Assembly (NCBI GenBank): GCA_910588815.1
Contig: CAJUQY010000060.1
Span: forward strand, 1-14,165
Direction: 5' to 3'
DNA: 14,165 nucleotides
From: an uncultured Lachnospiraceae bacterium
GTDB taxonomy: Bacteria > Bacillota > Clostridia > Lachnospirales > Lachnospiraceae
A program made the translations under genes and the position numbers. Shown piece by piece: positions 1 to 6,968 of the stretch (positions are counted from its first letter, which is position 1; each line of letters opens with the position of its first letter). Below the pieces are notes generated by a model. That model saw only the letters and a list, made by a program, of their open reading frames with translations. It made no database searches and was not told where the DNA came from.

Positions 1-699
1 CGGGGCCGCTGGAACGTGGAGCTGCATGAACCGGGCTGGGTCAATGAGGAGCTGCAGGAGTATGTGGATTCCGAGGAGACCGTCTGCCTGAAGGACGGAA
101 AACTGCTGATCCGCCCGGTCAGGACCGTGGATGAGAAGGGAAGGGTTTCTTTTTATTCCGGCCGGATCTCCACACAGTGGAAGCATGATTTTACCTACGG
201 CATCTTTGAGGCCCGCCTGAAGGTGCCGAGGGGAAAGGGATATCTGCCGGCGTTCTGGCTGATGACGACGGACGAGGGGCGGTATGAAAAGTGGCCGGTA
301 TGCGGCGAGATCGACATCATGGAAATCTGGGGCAGCCAGACCAAAACGGCCTATGGGACGCTCCATTACGGCCTTCCCCATGAACAAAATCAAGGGGGGA
401 TGACGCTGGCAGAGGGAGATTTCGCCGAGGAGTACCATGATTTTGCCTTGAAGTGGGAGCCGGAGATGATCCGCTGGTATGTGGACGGCAGGCTGTTCCA
501 TGAGACCGGGCAGTGGTTTTCCACGGGGAGGGACGGCGGGAAAAATCCGTATCCCGCCCCTTTTGACCATGATATGTATATAATCCTGAATCTGGCCGTC
601 GGGGGAAGCTGGGTCGGATACCCGGATGAAACGACAGATTTTGACCATGCCGTCTATGCGGTGGACCATGTGCGGGCATATCAGAGAAGGCAGGGATAA
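1..699 (+). CDS. GH16 endo-beta-glucanase (laminarinase type), 5' truncated
   Basis: Family GH16 retaining endo-beta-glucanase; the reading frame is open to base 1, so the N-terminus lies outside the window and a signal peptide cannot be assessed. The visible 232 residues cover almost the whole jelly-roll domain. They begin at the conserved W followed by the family pattern NEELQEY, then SGRIST, YGIFEARLKVP and FWLM. The active-site stretch GEIDIMEIWG places the nucleophile Glu at 307-309 and the acid/base Glu at 322-324. The E-x-D-x-x-E spacing (extra residue, beta-bulge) is that of laminarinases rather than the E-x-D-x-E of lichenases, so beta-1,3-glucan or mixed-linkage glucan is the likely substrate. 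LNLAVGGSWVG near the C-terminus is also typical. The protein ends right after the catalytic domain, with no C-terminal binding module or sorting signal. It is followed after 33 bases by the first GH94 gene, suggesting one operon. Family assignment is firm; exact substrate and location are inference. Confidence 0.93.
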   Translation, partial: RGRWNVELHEPGWVNEELQEYVDSEETVCLKDGKLLIRPVRTVDEKGRVSFYSGRISTQWKHDFTYGIFEARLKVPRGKGYLPAFWLMTTDEGRYEKWPVCGEIDIMEIWGSQTKTAYGTLHYGLPHEQNQGGMTLAEGDFAEEYHDFALKWEPEMIRWYVDGRLFHETGQWFSTGRDGGKNPYPAPFDHDMYIILNLAVGGSWVGYPDETTDFDHAVYAVDHVRAYQRRQG

Positions 700-719
700 G
701 AACACAAAAAGTATTTTAT

Positions 720-724
720 GGAGG
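720..724 (+). promoter_or_regulatory. Ribosome-binding site fixing the start of the first GH94 gene
   Basis: GGAGG lies 8 bases before the ATG at 733. The in-frame ATG at 718 overlaps this site and has no ribosome-binding site of its own. The protein starting at 733 (MGKIRFL) also matches the usual N-terminus of the family as I recall it. The start is therefore set at 733. Confidence 0.8.
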
Positions 725-732
725 TGGTGACG

Positions 733-3441
733 ATGGGAAAGATCCGTTTTTTGGATGACGACGGAACATTTATGCTTGAGAATCCGGAGGAGGTGAGCGG
801 CCTGTATTTCCCTCTGGCGGGAGAGCGGGGGTTAAAAAGCGCGGTCACTCCAAATCTGGGCGGGGACAGCAAGCTGGATCAGGAGACCTTTCTGCTGGAG
901 CCGGTCAGCGTGGAGGACCTGCATGCCAGCCGCAGCACCAGAAATTTCTGGTGTGTCACGGAAAAAGGCTGCTGGTCGGCGACGGGGGTATCGGCGGAAC
1001 AGGAGGCCGCCCGCTTTACAGAGGAACAGGACGAGAGTGCGCTGACGGCCGGCCTGATGTGGCAGCAGGTCTGCCGGGAGACGAAAACGTACGGGCTCCG
1101 TGCCGAGGTCACGTCCTTCGTCCCCCGTCAGGAAAACGCGGAGGTCATGGAGGTGCGGGTCACGAACGTGGGGAAGACGCCGCAGAAGGTGACCGGGGTG
1201 GCGGCGGTGCCCGTCTATGGGCGGAGTGCGGACAACATCCGGGACCACCGGAGCGTGACCTCCATGCTGCACCGGATCCGGACGGTGGAACACGGCGTGC
1301 TGGTGAAGCCGACCATGTCCTTTGACGAGAAGGGGCACAGGGAGAATAGCCGGATCTACTATGTCCTCGGCTCTGGCGGAGACGGAAAGGCCCCGGAGAG
1401 CTTTTATCCCACCGTGGATTCTTTTATCGGCGAGGGCGGCACCTTCCTTCGTCCCCGCGCGGTTTATGAGGGCCGGGAGGGGGTTCTGTCCGGCGCCGGG
1501 GCCGACGGCCGAGAGGCCATGGGAGGGCTGCGTTTCCAGCCGGTGACACTGGGGCCGGGACAGACCGCGGACTATGTCGTGCTCCTTGGCATCGCGGAGG
1601 ACGAGGATGAAATCGAGCGGGTCCTGGCCGCCCTCGGCACGGTGCGGCAGGCGGAAGCTGCCCTGAGGGAGACGAAGGCTTACTGGCAGGAGCAGGTCAA
1701 CGTCCGTTATCAGACCGGATCGCCGGATTTTGACCGCCTGATGCGCTGGGTCAGCTTTCAGCCCTTCCTCAGGAGGCTCTACGGCTGCTCCTTCCTGCCC
1801 CACCACGACTATGGGAGGGGCGGCCGGGGCTGGCGGGATCTCTGGCAGGACTGCCTCTCCCTGCTCCTCATGAATCCCTCAGGCGTGGGGGAGATGATCC
1901 GCGCGAACTTCGGGGGCGTCCGCATAGACGGGACCAATGCGACCATCATCGGGGACGGCGAGGGGAATTTTATCGCCGACCGCAACGGGATCGCCCGCGT
2001 CTGGATGGACCATGCCCTGTGGCCTTTTATGACCACGAAGCTATACATTGACCAGACGGGGGATTTTGATATCCTGCAGGCGGAGGTCCCTTATTTCAAG
2101 GATCCGCAGGCCGTGCGGGGGACGGACATCGACGGCCTCTGGGACGAGGAATACGGGAACCGGCAGCGGACGGCGGACGGCGGGGTCTATGCGGTGAGCA
2201 TCTTAGAGCACCTGTTGATCCAGCAGCTTACCGCCTTTTACGAGGTGGGCGGGCACAATATCCTCCGCCTGCGGGGGGCAGACTGGAACGACGCGCTGGA
2301 CATGGCCCCCGAGTACGGGGAGAGCGTGGCCTTTACCTGTGCCTATGCGGGAAATCTGCGCCAGATGGCCGGGCTTCTCAGGGATCTGGCAAAGAGGGAC
2401 GGACTGGAGACCACGGAGCTTCTGGAGGAGGTTCGGGAGCTTTTGGAGGACGACCCTGCCGCCTGCACGGACATTTCCCGGAAGGACGCCATTCTCAAGG
2501 GGTATGCCAGACGCTGCAGGCATACGGTCACGGGGCGGCGCTTCCGCATTTCTCTCTTTCAACTGGCGGACGGCCTGGACAAAAAGGCAGACTGGATGAT
2601 GGAGCACGTCCGCGGCCAGGAGTGGATCAGGGACGGGGAGGACGGCTGGTTCAACAGCTATTACGACAACGGCAAAAGGCCCCTGGAGGGCGTCACGGAA
2701 AAGGGCGTGCGCATGATGCTGACCGGACAGGTATTTGCCGTCATGAGCGGCACCGCGACCGATGCGCAGACGGAGGCCATCGTCCGGAGCGCCGACCGTT
2801 ATCTCTACAAAAAGGAAGCGGGCGGCTATCGGCTGAATACGGATTTCCATGAGCTGAAATTCGACATGGGGAGGATGTTCGGCTTTGCCTACGGGGAGAA
2901 GGAAAACGGCGCGGTGTTCTCCCATATGACGGTCATGTATGCCAACGCCCTTTACCGCCGGGGCTTTGCCAGGGAAGGCTGGCGCGCGCTAAAAACACTG
3001 GCGGAGGCGGCCCTGGATTTTGAGACAGGCAGGATTTATCCCGGCATTCCGGAATATTTCAATGCGGAGGGCCGCGGCATGTACCATTATCTGACAGGCG
3101 CGGCCAGCTGGTACATGCTGACGGTGATCACGGAGGCGTTCGGCGTCCATGGGGAGAGGGGAGATCTGGTGATCTCGCCCAGGCTGGTGAGGGAACAGTT
3201 TGGGGAGGCCGGGACGGCGGCCCTCACCTTCCCCTTTGCGGGCAGGGAGTTCCAGGTGATCTTTGCCAACATGACCGGAGTGGATTTCGGGCAGTACCGG
3301 GTGGAAAAGGCCTGCCTGGCCGGCCCCGGGGCCGGAAAACTGCGGCGGCTTGCCGTCCGTGACGGCAAGGTGGTGCTTGAACGGAGCGAAATCCTTTCGC
3401 TGCCGGAGCGGGGATATAAAATCATGATTGAACTGATGTGA
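733..3441 (+). CDS. GH94 glycoside phosphorylase, long form (902 aa; laminaribiose/oligoglucan phosphorylase-like)
   Basis: Inverting phosphorylase that cleaves a beta-glucosidic bond with inorganic phosphate to give alpha-glucose 1-phosphate; no signal peptide, so cytoplasmic. Layout by eye: N-terminal beta-sandwich about 1-310, helical (alpha/alpha)6 barrel about 335-800, C-terminal beta domain to 902. Motifs: FLPHHDYGRGGRGWRDLWQD with Arg368 and Asp369 of the substrate-binding RD pair, NFGGVRIDGTNATIIG, and GADWNDALD with the predicted general acid Asp520. ENGAVFSH and YHYLTGAASW are the C-terminal barrel motifs that contribute to phosphate binding in GH94. At about 900 residues it is longer than cellobiose phosphorylases (about 810). 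Its size and motifs recall laminaribiose phosphorylase and 1,2-beta-oligoglucan phosphorylase. The laminarinase next to it favours beta-1,3 substrates, but this is inference. The stop codon overlaps the ribosome-binding site of the second GH94 gene, so the two are co-transcribed. Confidence 0.9.
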   Translation: MGKIRFLDDDGTFMLENPEEVSGLYFPLAGERGLKSAVTPNLGGDSKLDQETFLLEPVSVEDLHASRSTRNFWCVTEKGCWSATGVSAEQEAARFTEEQDESALTAGLMWQQVCRETKTYGLRAEVTSFVPRQENAEVMEVRVTNVGKTPQKVTGVAAVPVYGRSADNIRDHRSVTSMLHRIRTVEHGVLVKPTMSFDEKGHRENSRIYYVLGSGGDGKAPESFYPTVDSFIGEGGTFLRPRAVYEGREGVLSGAGADGREAMGGLRFQPVTLGPGQTADYVVLLGIAEDEDEIERVLAALGTVRQAEAALRETKAYWQEQVNVRYQTGSPDFDRLMRWVSFQPFLRRLYGCSFLPHHDYGRGGRGWRDLWQDCLSLLLMNPSGVGEMIRANFGGVRIDGTNATIIGDGEGNFIADRNGIARVWMDHALWPFMTTKLYIDQTGDFDILQAEVPYFKDPQAVRGTDIDGLWDEEYGNRQRTADGGVYAVSILEHLLIQQLTAFYEVGGHNILRLRGADWNDALDMAPEYGESVAFTCAYAGNLRQMAGLLRDLAKRDGLETTELLEEVRELLEDDPAACTDISRKDAILKGYARRCRHTVTGRRFRISLFQLADGLDKKADWMMEHVRGQEWIRDGEDGWFNSYYDNGKRPLEGVTEKGVRMMLTGQVFAVMSGTATDAQTEAIVRSADRYLYKKEAGGYRLNTDFHELKFDMGRMFGFAYGEKENGAVFSHMTVMYANALYRRGFAREGWRALKTLAEAALDFETGRIYPGIPEYFNAEGRGMYHYLTGAASWYMLTVITEAFGVHGERGDLVISPRLVREQFGEAGTAALTFPFAGREFQVIFANMTGVDFGQYRVEKACLAGPGAGKLRRLAVRDGKVVLERSEILSLPERGYKIMIELM

Positions 3442-3454
3442 GGAGAAAAGGAAA

Positions 3455-5866
3455 ATGCAGTATGGATATTTTGATGAGCAGGCCAGGGAATATGTCATCA
3501 CGAGGCCGGACACGCCGGCTCCCTGGACCAATTATCTGGGCTCGCCGGAGTACGGCGCGCTGATCTCGAACAATGCGGGCGGCTACAGCTTTGTGAAATC
3601 CGGGGCGAACGGCCGCATCCTGCGCTACGTGTTCAACCAGTTTGACCAGCCGGGACGGTATCTCTATCTCCGGGATAACGGGACAGGGGATTTCTGGTCG
3701 GCCTCCTGGCAGCCGGTGGGGAAGAGCCTGGATGCCTATGAGGGCCGCTGCTGCCACGGGACGGGATACACGCGCATGGAAGCGGATTACGGCGGGATTC
3801 ACAGCGAGGCGGTTTACTATGTGCCCCTCGGGGGGACTCACGAGGTGTGGGAGCTGTCCGTGACGAACCGGTCGGAGAAGAAAAGGGAGCTGACCCTGAC
3901 CGGGTACGCAGAATTTACAAACAACGGCAATTATGAGCAGGATCAGGTGAACCTCCAGTATTCCCAGTTTATCACCAGGACGATTTTTGACCGGGATCGT
4001 ATCCGGCAGCAGATCCACGGCAACCTGGATTCCATTGCCGAGGGCAGCGCCGTGGACAAAAAAATAGTGGTGGAGCGGTTTTTCGGGCTGGCGGGAGCGG
4101 CTGTCTCCTCCTACTGCGGGGACAGGGCAGAATTCCTCGGCGCATACCGGGGCTATGGAAATCCGGCGGGCGTGGAGTCCGGGAACTTAGGCGGCAGGCT
4201 CAATTACAACGGGAACGGCTGCGGGGCGCTCTCTGCCGTGGTTGCTTTGGAGCCGGGAGAGACAAGGACGGTTGCTTTCCTGCTGGGAGAAAAATATGCC
4301 CCGGAAAGCGAGGCGCTTTTGAGCGCATATCAGGATCCGGAAGCCGTCTGTGGGCGGGAGCTGGAAGAATTGAGGGCCTGCTGGCACGGGAAGCTTTCCC
4401 ATTTCCAGGTAAAGACCCCCTGCCCGGAATTTGACAGCATGGTAAATACCTGGAATGCTTACAACAGCTTTATCACCTTCACCTGGTCCAGGGCAGCTTC
4501 GTTTATCTACTGCGGCCTGCGAAACGGCTACGGATACCGGGATACCGTCCAGGACATCCAGGGGATCATCCATCTGGAGCCGGAGGCGGCGGCAGAAAAG
4601 CTCCGCTTTATGCTCTCCGCGCAGGTGGACCACGGCGGCGGTCTGCCGTTAGTAAAGTTCACCCATAATCCGGGCCATGAGGATACCCCGGAGGATGCGT
4701 CCTACGTGCAGGAAACCGGACATCCGGCTTACCGGGCCGACGACGCCCTCTGGCTGTTCCCCACGGTTTACAAGTACATTGCGGAGACCGGGAACACAGG
4801 GTTTCTGGACGAGGTGATCCCCTTTGCAAACCGGGATGAGGGGACGGTTTACGAACATCTGAAACGGGCGCTGGAATTTTCCCTACGGCATCTGGGACAC
4901 CATGGGATGCCGGCGGGCCTCCATGCCGACTGGAACGACTGCCTGCGCCTGGGGACGGAGGGAGAGTCCTCCTTCGTGGCGTTCCAGTACTACTACGCCT
5001 TTACCGTCCTGCAGGAATTTGCGGCCTGGAAAAAGGACGCCAATTACTGTGCGTGGCTTACACGGGAGCAGAGAAAGCTTGGGGAGCTGCTTGTCGACCT
5101 CTGCTGGGACGGAGACCGCTTTATCCGGGGCTTTACGGAAGCGGGAGAGGTGATCGGTTGCCACGGCGCGCCGGAGGCTGACCTGTGGCTGAACCCCCAG
5201 AGCTGGGCGGTGATCAGCGGCCTGGCGGACGCGAAACAGGCGGAGCTTGCGATGGACAACGTTTACCGGCGGCTGAACACGGAATACGGTGCAATACTGA
5301 TGGATCCTCCTTACCATGCGCATGCCTTTGACGGTGCGCTGGCCGTGATCTACAATGCGGGGGTAAAGGAAAACGCCGGAGTGTTCTCCCAGTCCCAGGG
5401 CTGGCTGATCCTGGCGGAGGCTCTCTTGGGACATGGGGAACGGGCCTTTACCTATTTTAAAGAGAACGCCCCCTCCATGCAGAATGACCGGGCCGAGATC
5501 CGCAAGATTGAACCTTACTGTTACGGCCAGTTCACGGAGGGCAAGGCCAGCCCCCATGCCGGGCGTTCCCATGTCCACTGGCTGACGGGAACCGCCTCGA
5601 CGGTCATGGTCGGCTGTGTGGAGGGGATCCTGGGAATGCGGCCGGATCTTTCCGGCATAAAAATCGCACCCTCCATCCCGAAGGGGTGGAAGGCGCTGGA
5701 GATCCGGAAGGATTTCCGAGGGAAAAAGCTGCATATTCAGATCGAGAATCCTGACGGAAAAGAGACGGGCTGCAGAAAGCTCACGGTAAACGGAAAGGAG
5801 CTGGCCGGCAGCTATGTGCCGGAGGAACTTCTTACTGAGACCACAGAAATTGTCCTGACCATGTGA
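3455..5866 (+). CDS. GH94 disaccharide phosphorylase, short form (803 aa; cellobiose/chitobiose phosphorylase-like)
   Basis: Second inverting phosphorylase of family GH94, cytoplasmic, length typical of cellobiose and chitobiose phosphorylases. The N-terminus YGYFD..REYVITRPDTPAPW.NYLG and the NNAGGYSF segment are family hallmarks. YLYLRDNGTGDFWS followed by SWQPV is closer to what I recall of chitobiose phosphorylase than of clostridial cellobiose phosphorylase. GYRDTVQD carries the -1 subsite pair Arg362-Asp363. ADWNDCL gives the predicted general acid Asp495. KENAGVFS and HWLTGTAS are the phosphate-site motifs. AGGAG at 3441-3445 lies 9 bases before the ATG, and only 13 bases separate it from the preceding gene. 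With the long GH94 it could divide labour between oligosaccharides and disaccharides, or between two linkages. Substrate is unresolved: cellobiose, laminaribiose or another beta-linked disaccharide. A chitin role has no support from neighbouring genes. Confidence 0.9.
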   Translation: MQYGYFDEQAREYVITRPDTPAPWTNYLGSPEYGALISNNAGGYSFVKSGANGRILRYVFNQFDQPGRYLYLRDNGTGDFWSASWQPVGKSLDAYEGRCCHGTGYTRMEADYGGIHSEAVYYVPLGGTHEVWELSVTNRSEKKRELTLTGYAEFTNNGNYEQDQVNLQYSQFITRTIFDRDRIRQQIHGNLDSIAEGSAVDKKIVVERFFGLAGAAVSSYCGDRAEFLGAYRGYGNPAGVESGNLGGRLNYNGNGCGALSAVVALEPGETRTVAFLLGEKYAPESEALLSAYQDPEAVCGRELEELRACWHGKLSHFQVKTPCPEFDSMVNTWNAYNSFITFTWSRAASFIYCGLRNGYGYRDTVQDIQGIIHLEPEAAAEKLRFMLSAQVDHGGGLPLVKFTHNPGHEDTPEDASYVQETGHPAYRADDALWLFPTVYKYIAETGNTGFLDEVIPFANRDEGTVYEHLKRALEFSLRHLGHHGMPAGLHADWNDCLRLGTEGESSFVAFQYYYAFTVLQEFAAWKKDANYCAWLTREQRKLGELLVDLCWDGDRFIRGFTEAGEVIGCHGAPEADLWLNPQSWAVISGLADAKQAELAMDNVYRRLNTEYGAILMDPPYHAHAFDGALAVIYNAGVKENAGVFSQSQGWLILAEALLGHGERAFTYFKENAPSMQNDRAEIRKIEPYCYGQFTEGKASPHAGRSHVHWLTGTASTVMVGCVEGILGMRPDLSGIKIAPSIPKGWKALEIRKDFRGKKLHIQIENPDGKETGCRKLTVNGKELAGSYVPEELLTETTEIVLTM

Positions 5867-5890
5867 GGCGGCCTCCGGCCCGGGGCGCCT
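5866..5890 (+). other. GC-rich hairpin at the end of the GH94 block
   Basis: AGGCG (5866-5870) pairs with CGCCT (5886-5890), with further inner pairs after a one-base bulge. It overlaps the GH94 stop codon and sits in the 45-base gap before the convergent regulator gene. There is no T-run on either strand, so it is not a standard intrinsic terminator. It may still slow polymerase or protect the mRNA end. Confidence 0.3.
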
Positions 5891-5911
5891 GCCATCCATC
5901 CGTCCGGTCCG

Positions 5912-6679
5912 TCAGTCGGAGGGTGCGTCCTGGTTGACGTTCCAGTTGTTCAGATAGAATTTTTTCCGGTAGGCTTTGGGCGTCATGCCCACCTGGTTGC
6001 GGAAGTGTTGGATAAAGTGGCTCTGGGAGGAGTAGGAAAGCATGGCAGAGATGTCCGCCAGTTCATAATTGGTAAACTGGAGATAATTCTTTGCCATGTC
6101 GATCTTCCTCTGGCGGATGTATTCACTGACGGAGATGCCGGTCTCCTGCTTAAAAATCCGGGACAGATGGGTGGGGGAGACGAAGATGGCCTTGGCCAGG
6201 TCATTGACCGTGATCCGCTCCATGATGTGGACGTAGATATAGCTGATGGCGTCCGCAACCTGCTTGGAGGCAGCGACATTCTTTTTGAGCATCAGCATCC
6301 GTTCCGTAAAGTCAAGAGCCATCTGGTCATGGAGAAGGACGATTTCCGCCGTATTACCGCAGTGGTCCATCTTCTGGATATAGGTATCGCTGAGGCCGAA
6401 GGCTTCCTCCATGGCCATCCCGCCCTCCGTACAGAAGCGGGTGATCATGGCGGCGGTGACGACGAAATGGTAGCGGAGGTTGGTGACGGGATTGTCGGAA
6501 AGGCGGCCGACGCCCTCCGCGTTTTCAAAATCGCCCCGGCGGCAGTTTTCCTGGACAACGTCAATCAGCCCGGCGGCCACTGATCGGTAAAAGAGAAATT
6601 CTTCCCCGGGTTCCCGGTGGCTGGTTGTTTCTCGGGTATCATCTGCCTCGATGGGTTTTTGCAGTTTGGAGGGTTCCAT
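5912..6679 (-). CDS. AraC-family transcriptional regulator
   Basis: A 255-residue regulator, probably the local activator of the glucan genes. The C-terminal hundred residues hold the AraC DNA-binding domain. The first helix-turn-helix includes TVNDLAKAIFVSPTHLSRIFK. The second includes YELADISAMLSYSSQSHFIQHF and ends in GMTPKAYRKKF, the family signature. The N-terminal 140 residues are not a cupin. They contain RYHFVV, ITRFCTEGG and a LSDTYIQKMD stretch, a pattern I associate with clostridial AraC regulators of unknown ligand. The start is set at 6679 because AAAGGGGG (6693-6685) lies 5 bases upstream, and because an alternative start at 6730 would lie upstream of the predicted -10 box. It is divergent from the transporter operon and convergent with the GH94 operon, a common place for a regulator of both. 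The inducer (a glucan oligosaccharide or glucose phosphate) is not known from sequence. Confidence 0.93.
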   Translation of the reverse strand: MEPSKLQKPIEADDTRETTSHREPGEEFLFYRSVAAGLIDVVQENCRRGDFENAEGVGRLSDNPVTNLRYHFVVTAAMITRFCTEGGMAMEEAFGLSDTYIQKMDHCGNTAEIVLLHDQMALDFTERMLMLKKNVAASKQVADAISYIYVHIMERITVNDLAKAIFVSPTHLSRIFKQETGISVSEYIRQRKIDMAKNYLQFTNYELADISAMLSYSSQSHFIQHFRNQVGMTPKAYRKKFYLNNWNVNQDAPSD

Positions 6680-6718
6680 AAATGCCCCCTTTCGGATACA
6701 AGGTCTTGAGTTAATACA

Positions 6719-6747
6719 ACCATAGCACAAAATTGGTATTTTAACAA
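6719..6747 (-). promoter_or_regulatory. Predicted sigma-A promoter of the AraC regulator gene
   Basis: On the minus strand, TTGTTA (-35, 6747-6742) and TATGGT (-10, 6724-6719) are separated by exactly 17 bases. Each matches four of six consensus positions. Transcription would start near 6712 and give a leader of about 33 bases to the ATG at 6679. Confidence 0.5.
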
Positions 6748-6800
6748 GGATGCGGTACGGATTTGACGGTCTGATAATGGAAAATAAACAGAGATATGAC

Positions 6801-6820
6801 GGAATTTCATGAAAGAGTTA
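6801..6820 (+). repeat. Direct repeat copy 1, candidate regulator site
   Basis: GGAATTTCATGAAAGAGTTA matches a second copy at 6877-6896 in 15 of 20 positions. The core shared pattern is AATT-C-TGAAA-GTTA. It includes the perfect 10-base palindrome TTTCATGAAA (6805-6814). It lies in the divergent control region, about 28 bases upstream of the candidate transporter -35. AraC regulators commonly bind direct repeats, so the divergent regulator is the first candidate to bind it. Confidence 0.45.
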
Positions 6821-6823
6821 TCT
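6810..6823 (+). promoter_or_regulatory. Catabolite-repression (cre)-like site
   Basis: TGAAAGAGTTATCT follows the cre consensus TGWAANCGNTNWCW except that the central C is an A. It overlaps direct repeat copy 1. CcpA control of a glucan locus is plausible, but loss of the central CG makes this a weak candidate. Confidence 0.25.
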
Positions 6824-6847
6824 AATCTGATGAAAATAAGCATAGAT

Positions 6848-6876
6848 TTGATGTTTGTTTTATTATTTTAATATAC
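6848..6876 (+). promoter_or_regulatory. Candidate promoter of the transporter-GH3 operon
   Basis: TTGATG (6848-6853) could serve as -35, and the AT-rich run ending TTTAATATAC (6867-6876) offers several poor -10 choices at 13-17 base spacing. No single hexamer pair is convincing. A weak promoter would fit dependence on an activator. If used, the leader to the binding-protein gene is about 80-90 bases and contains the inverted repeat at 6911-6929. Confidence 0.35.
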
Positions 6877-6896
6877 GCAATTCCGTGAAATTGTTA
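6877..6896 (+). repeat. Direct repeat copy 2, candidate regulator site
   Basis: GCAATTCCGTGAAATTGTTA is the second copy of the 20-base motif at 6801-6820, 76 bases downstream (about seven helical turns). It also contains the inverted pair CAATT/AATTG. If the promoter at 6848-6876 is real, this copy lies at the transcription start, where a bound protein would block rather than activate. Confidence 0.45.
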
Positions 6897-6910
6897 AAGT
6901 TAAAGTATCA

Positions 6911-6929
6911 ATACGGCTGACGGCCGTAT
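6911..6929 (+). promoter_or_regulatory. Perfect inverted repeat in the transporter leader
   Basis: ATACGGC (6911-6917) and GCCGTAT (6923-6929) are perfect inverse copies around a 5-base spacer. It is the only GC-rich element in an AT-rich leader and ends 24 bases before the ribosome-binding site. It could be an operator for a dimeric repressor or a leader hairpin. No T-run follows it on the plus strand, so it is not an intrinsic terminator. Confidence 0.45.
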
Positions 6930-6968
6930 CAAAAATAAGAAACAAAAAATCAAAAGGAGGAAAAGATG

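Noticed and set aside
4883..5899. 338-codon minus-strand open frame opposite the second GH94 gene
   Set aside because: Shadow of the real gene: low-complexity basic composition, no family resemblance. Several similar shadows (for example 832-1806 and 2203-2925) were dropped for the same reason.
6680..6730. Upstream in-frame start for the AraC regulator (17 extra residues)
   Set aside because: The added peptide is Cys-rich and unlike the family, and the start would lie upstream of the predicted -10 box; AAAGGGGG before 6679 supports the shorter form.
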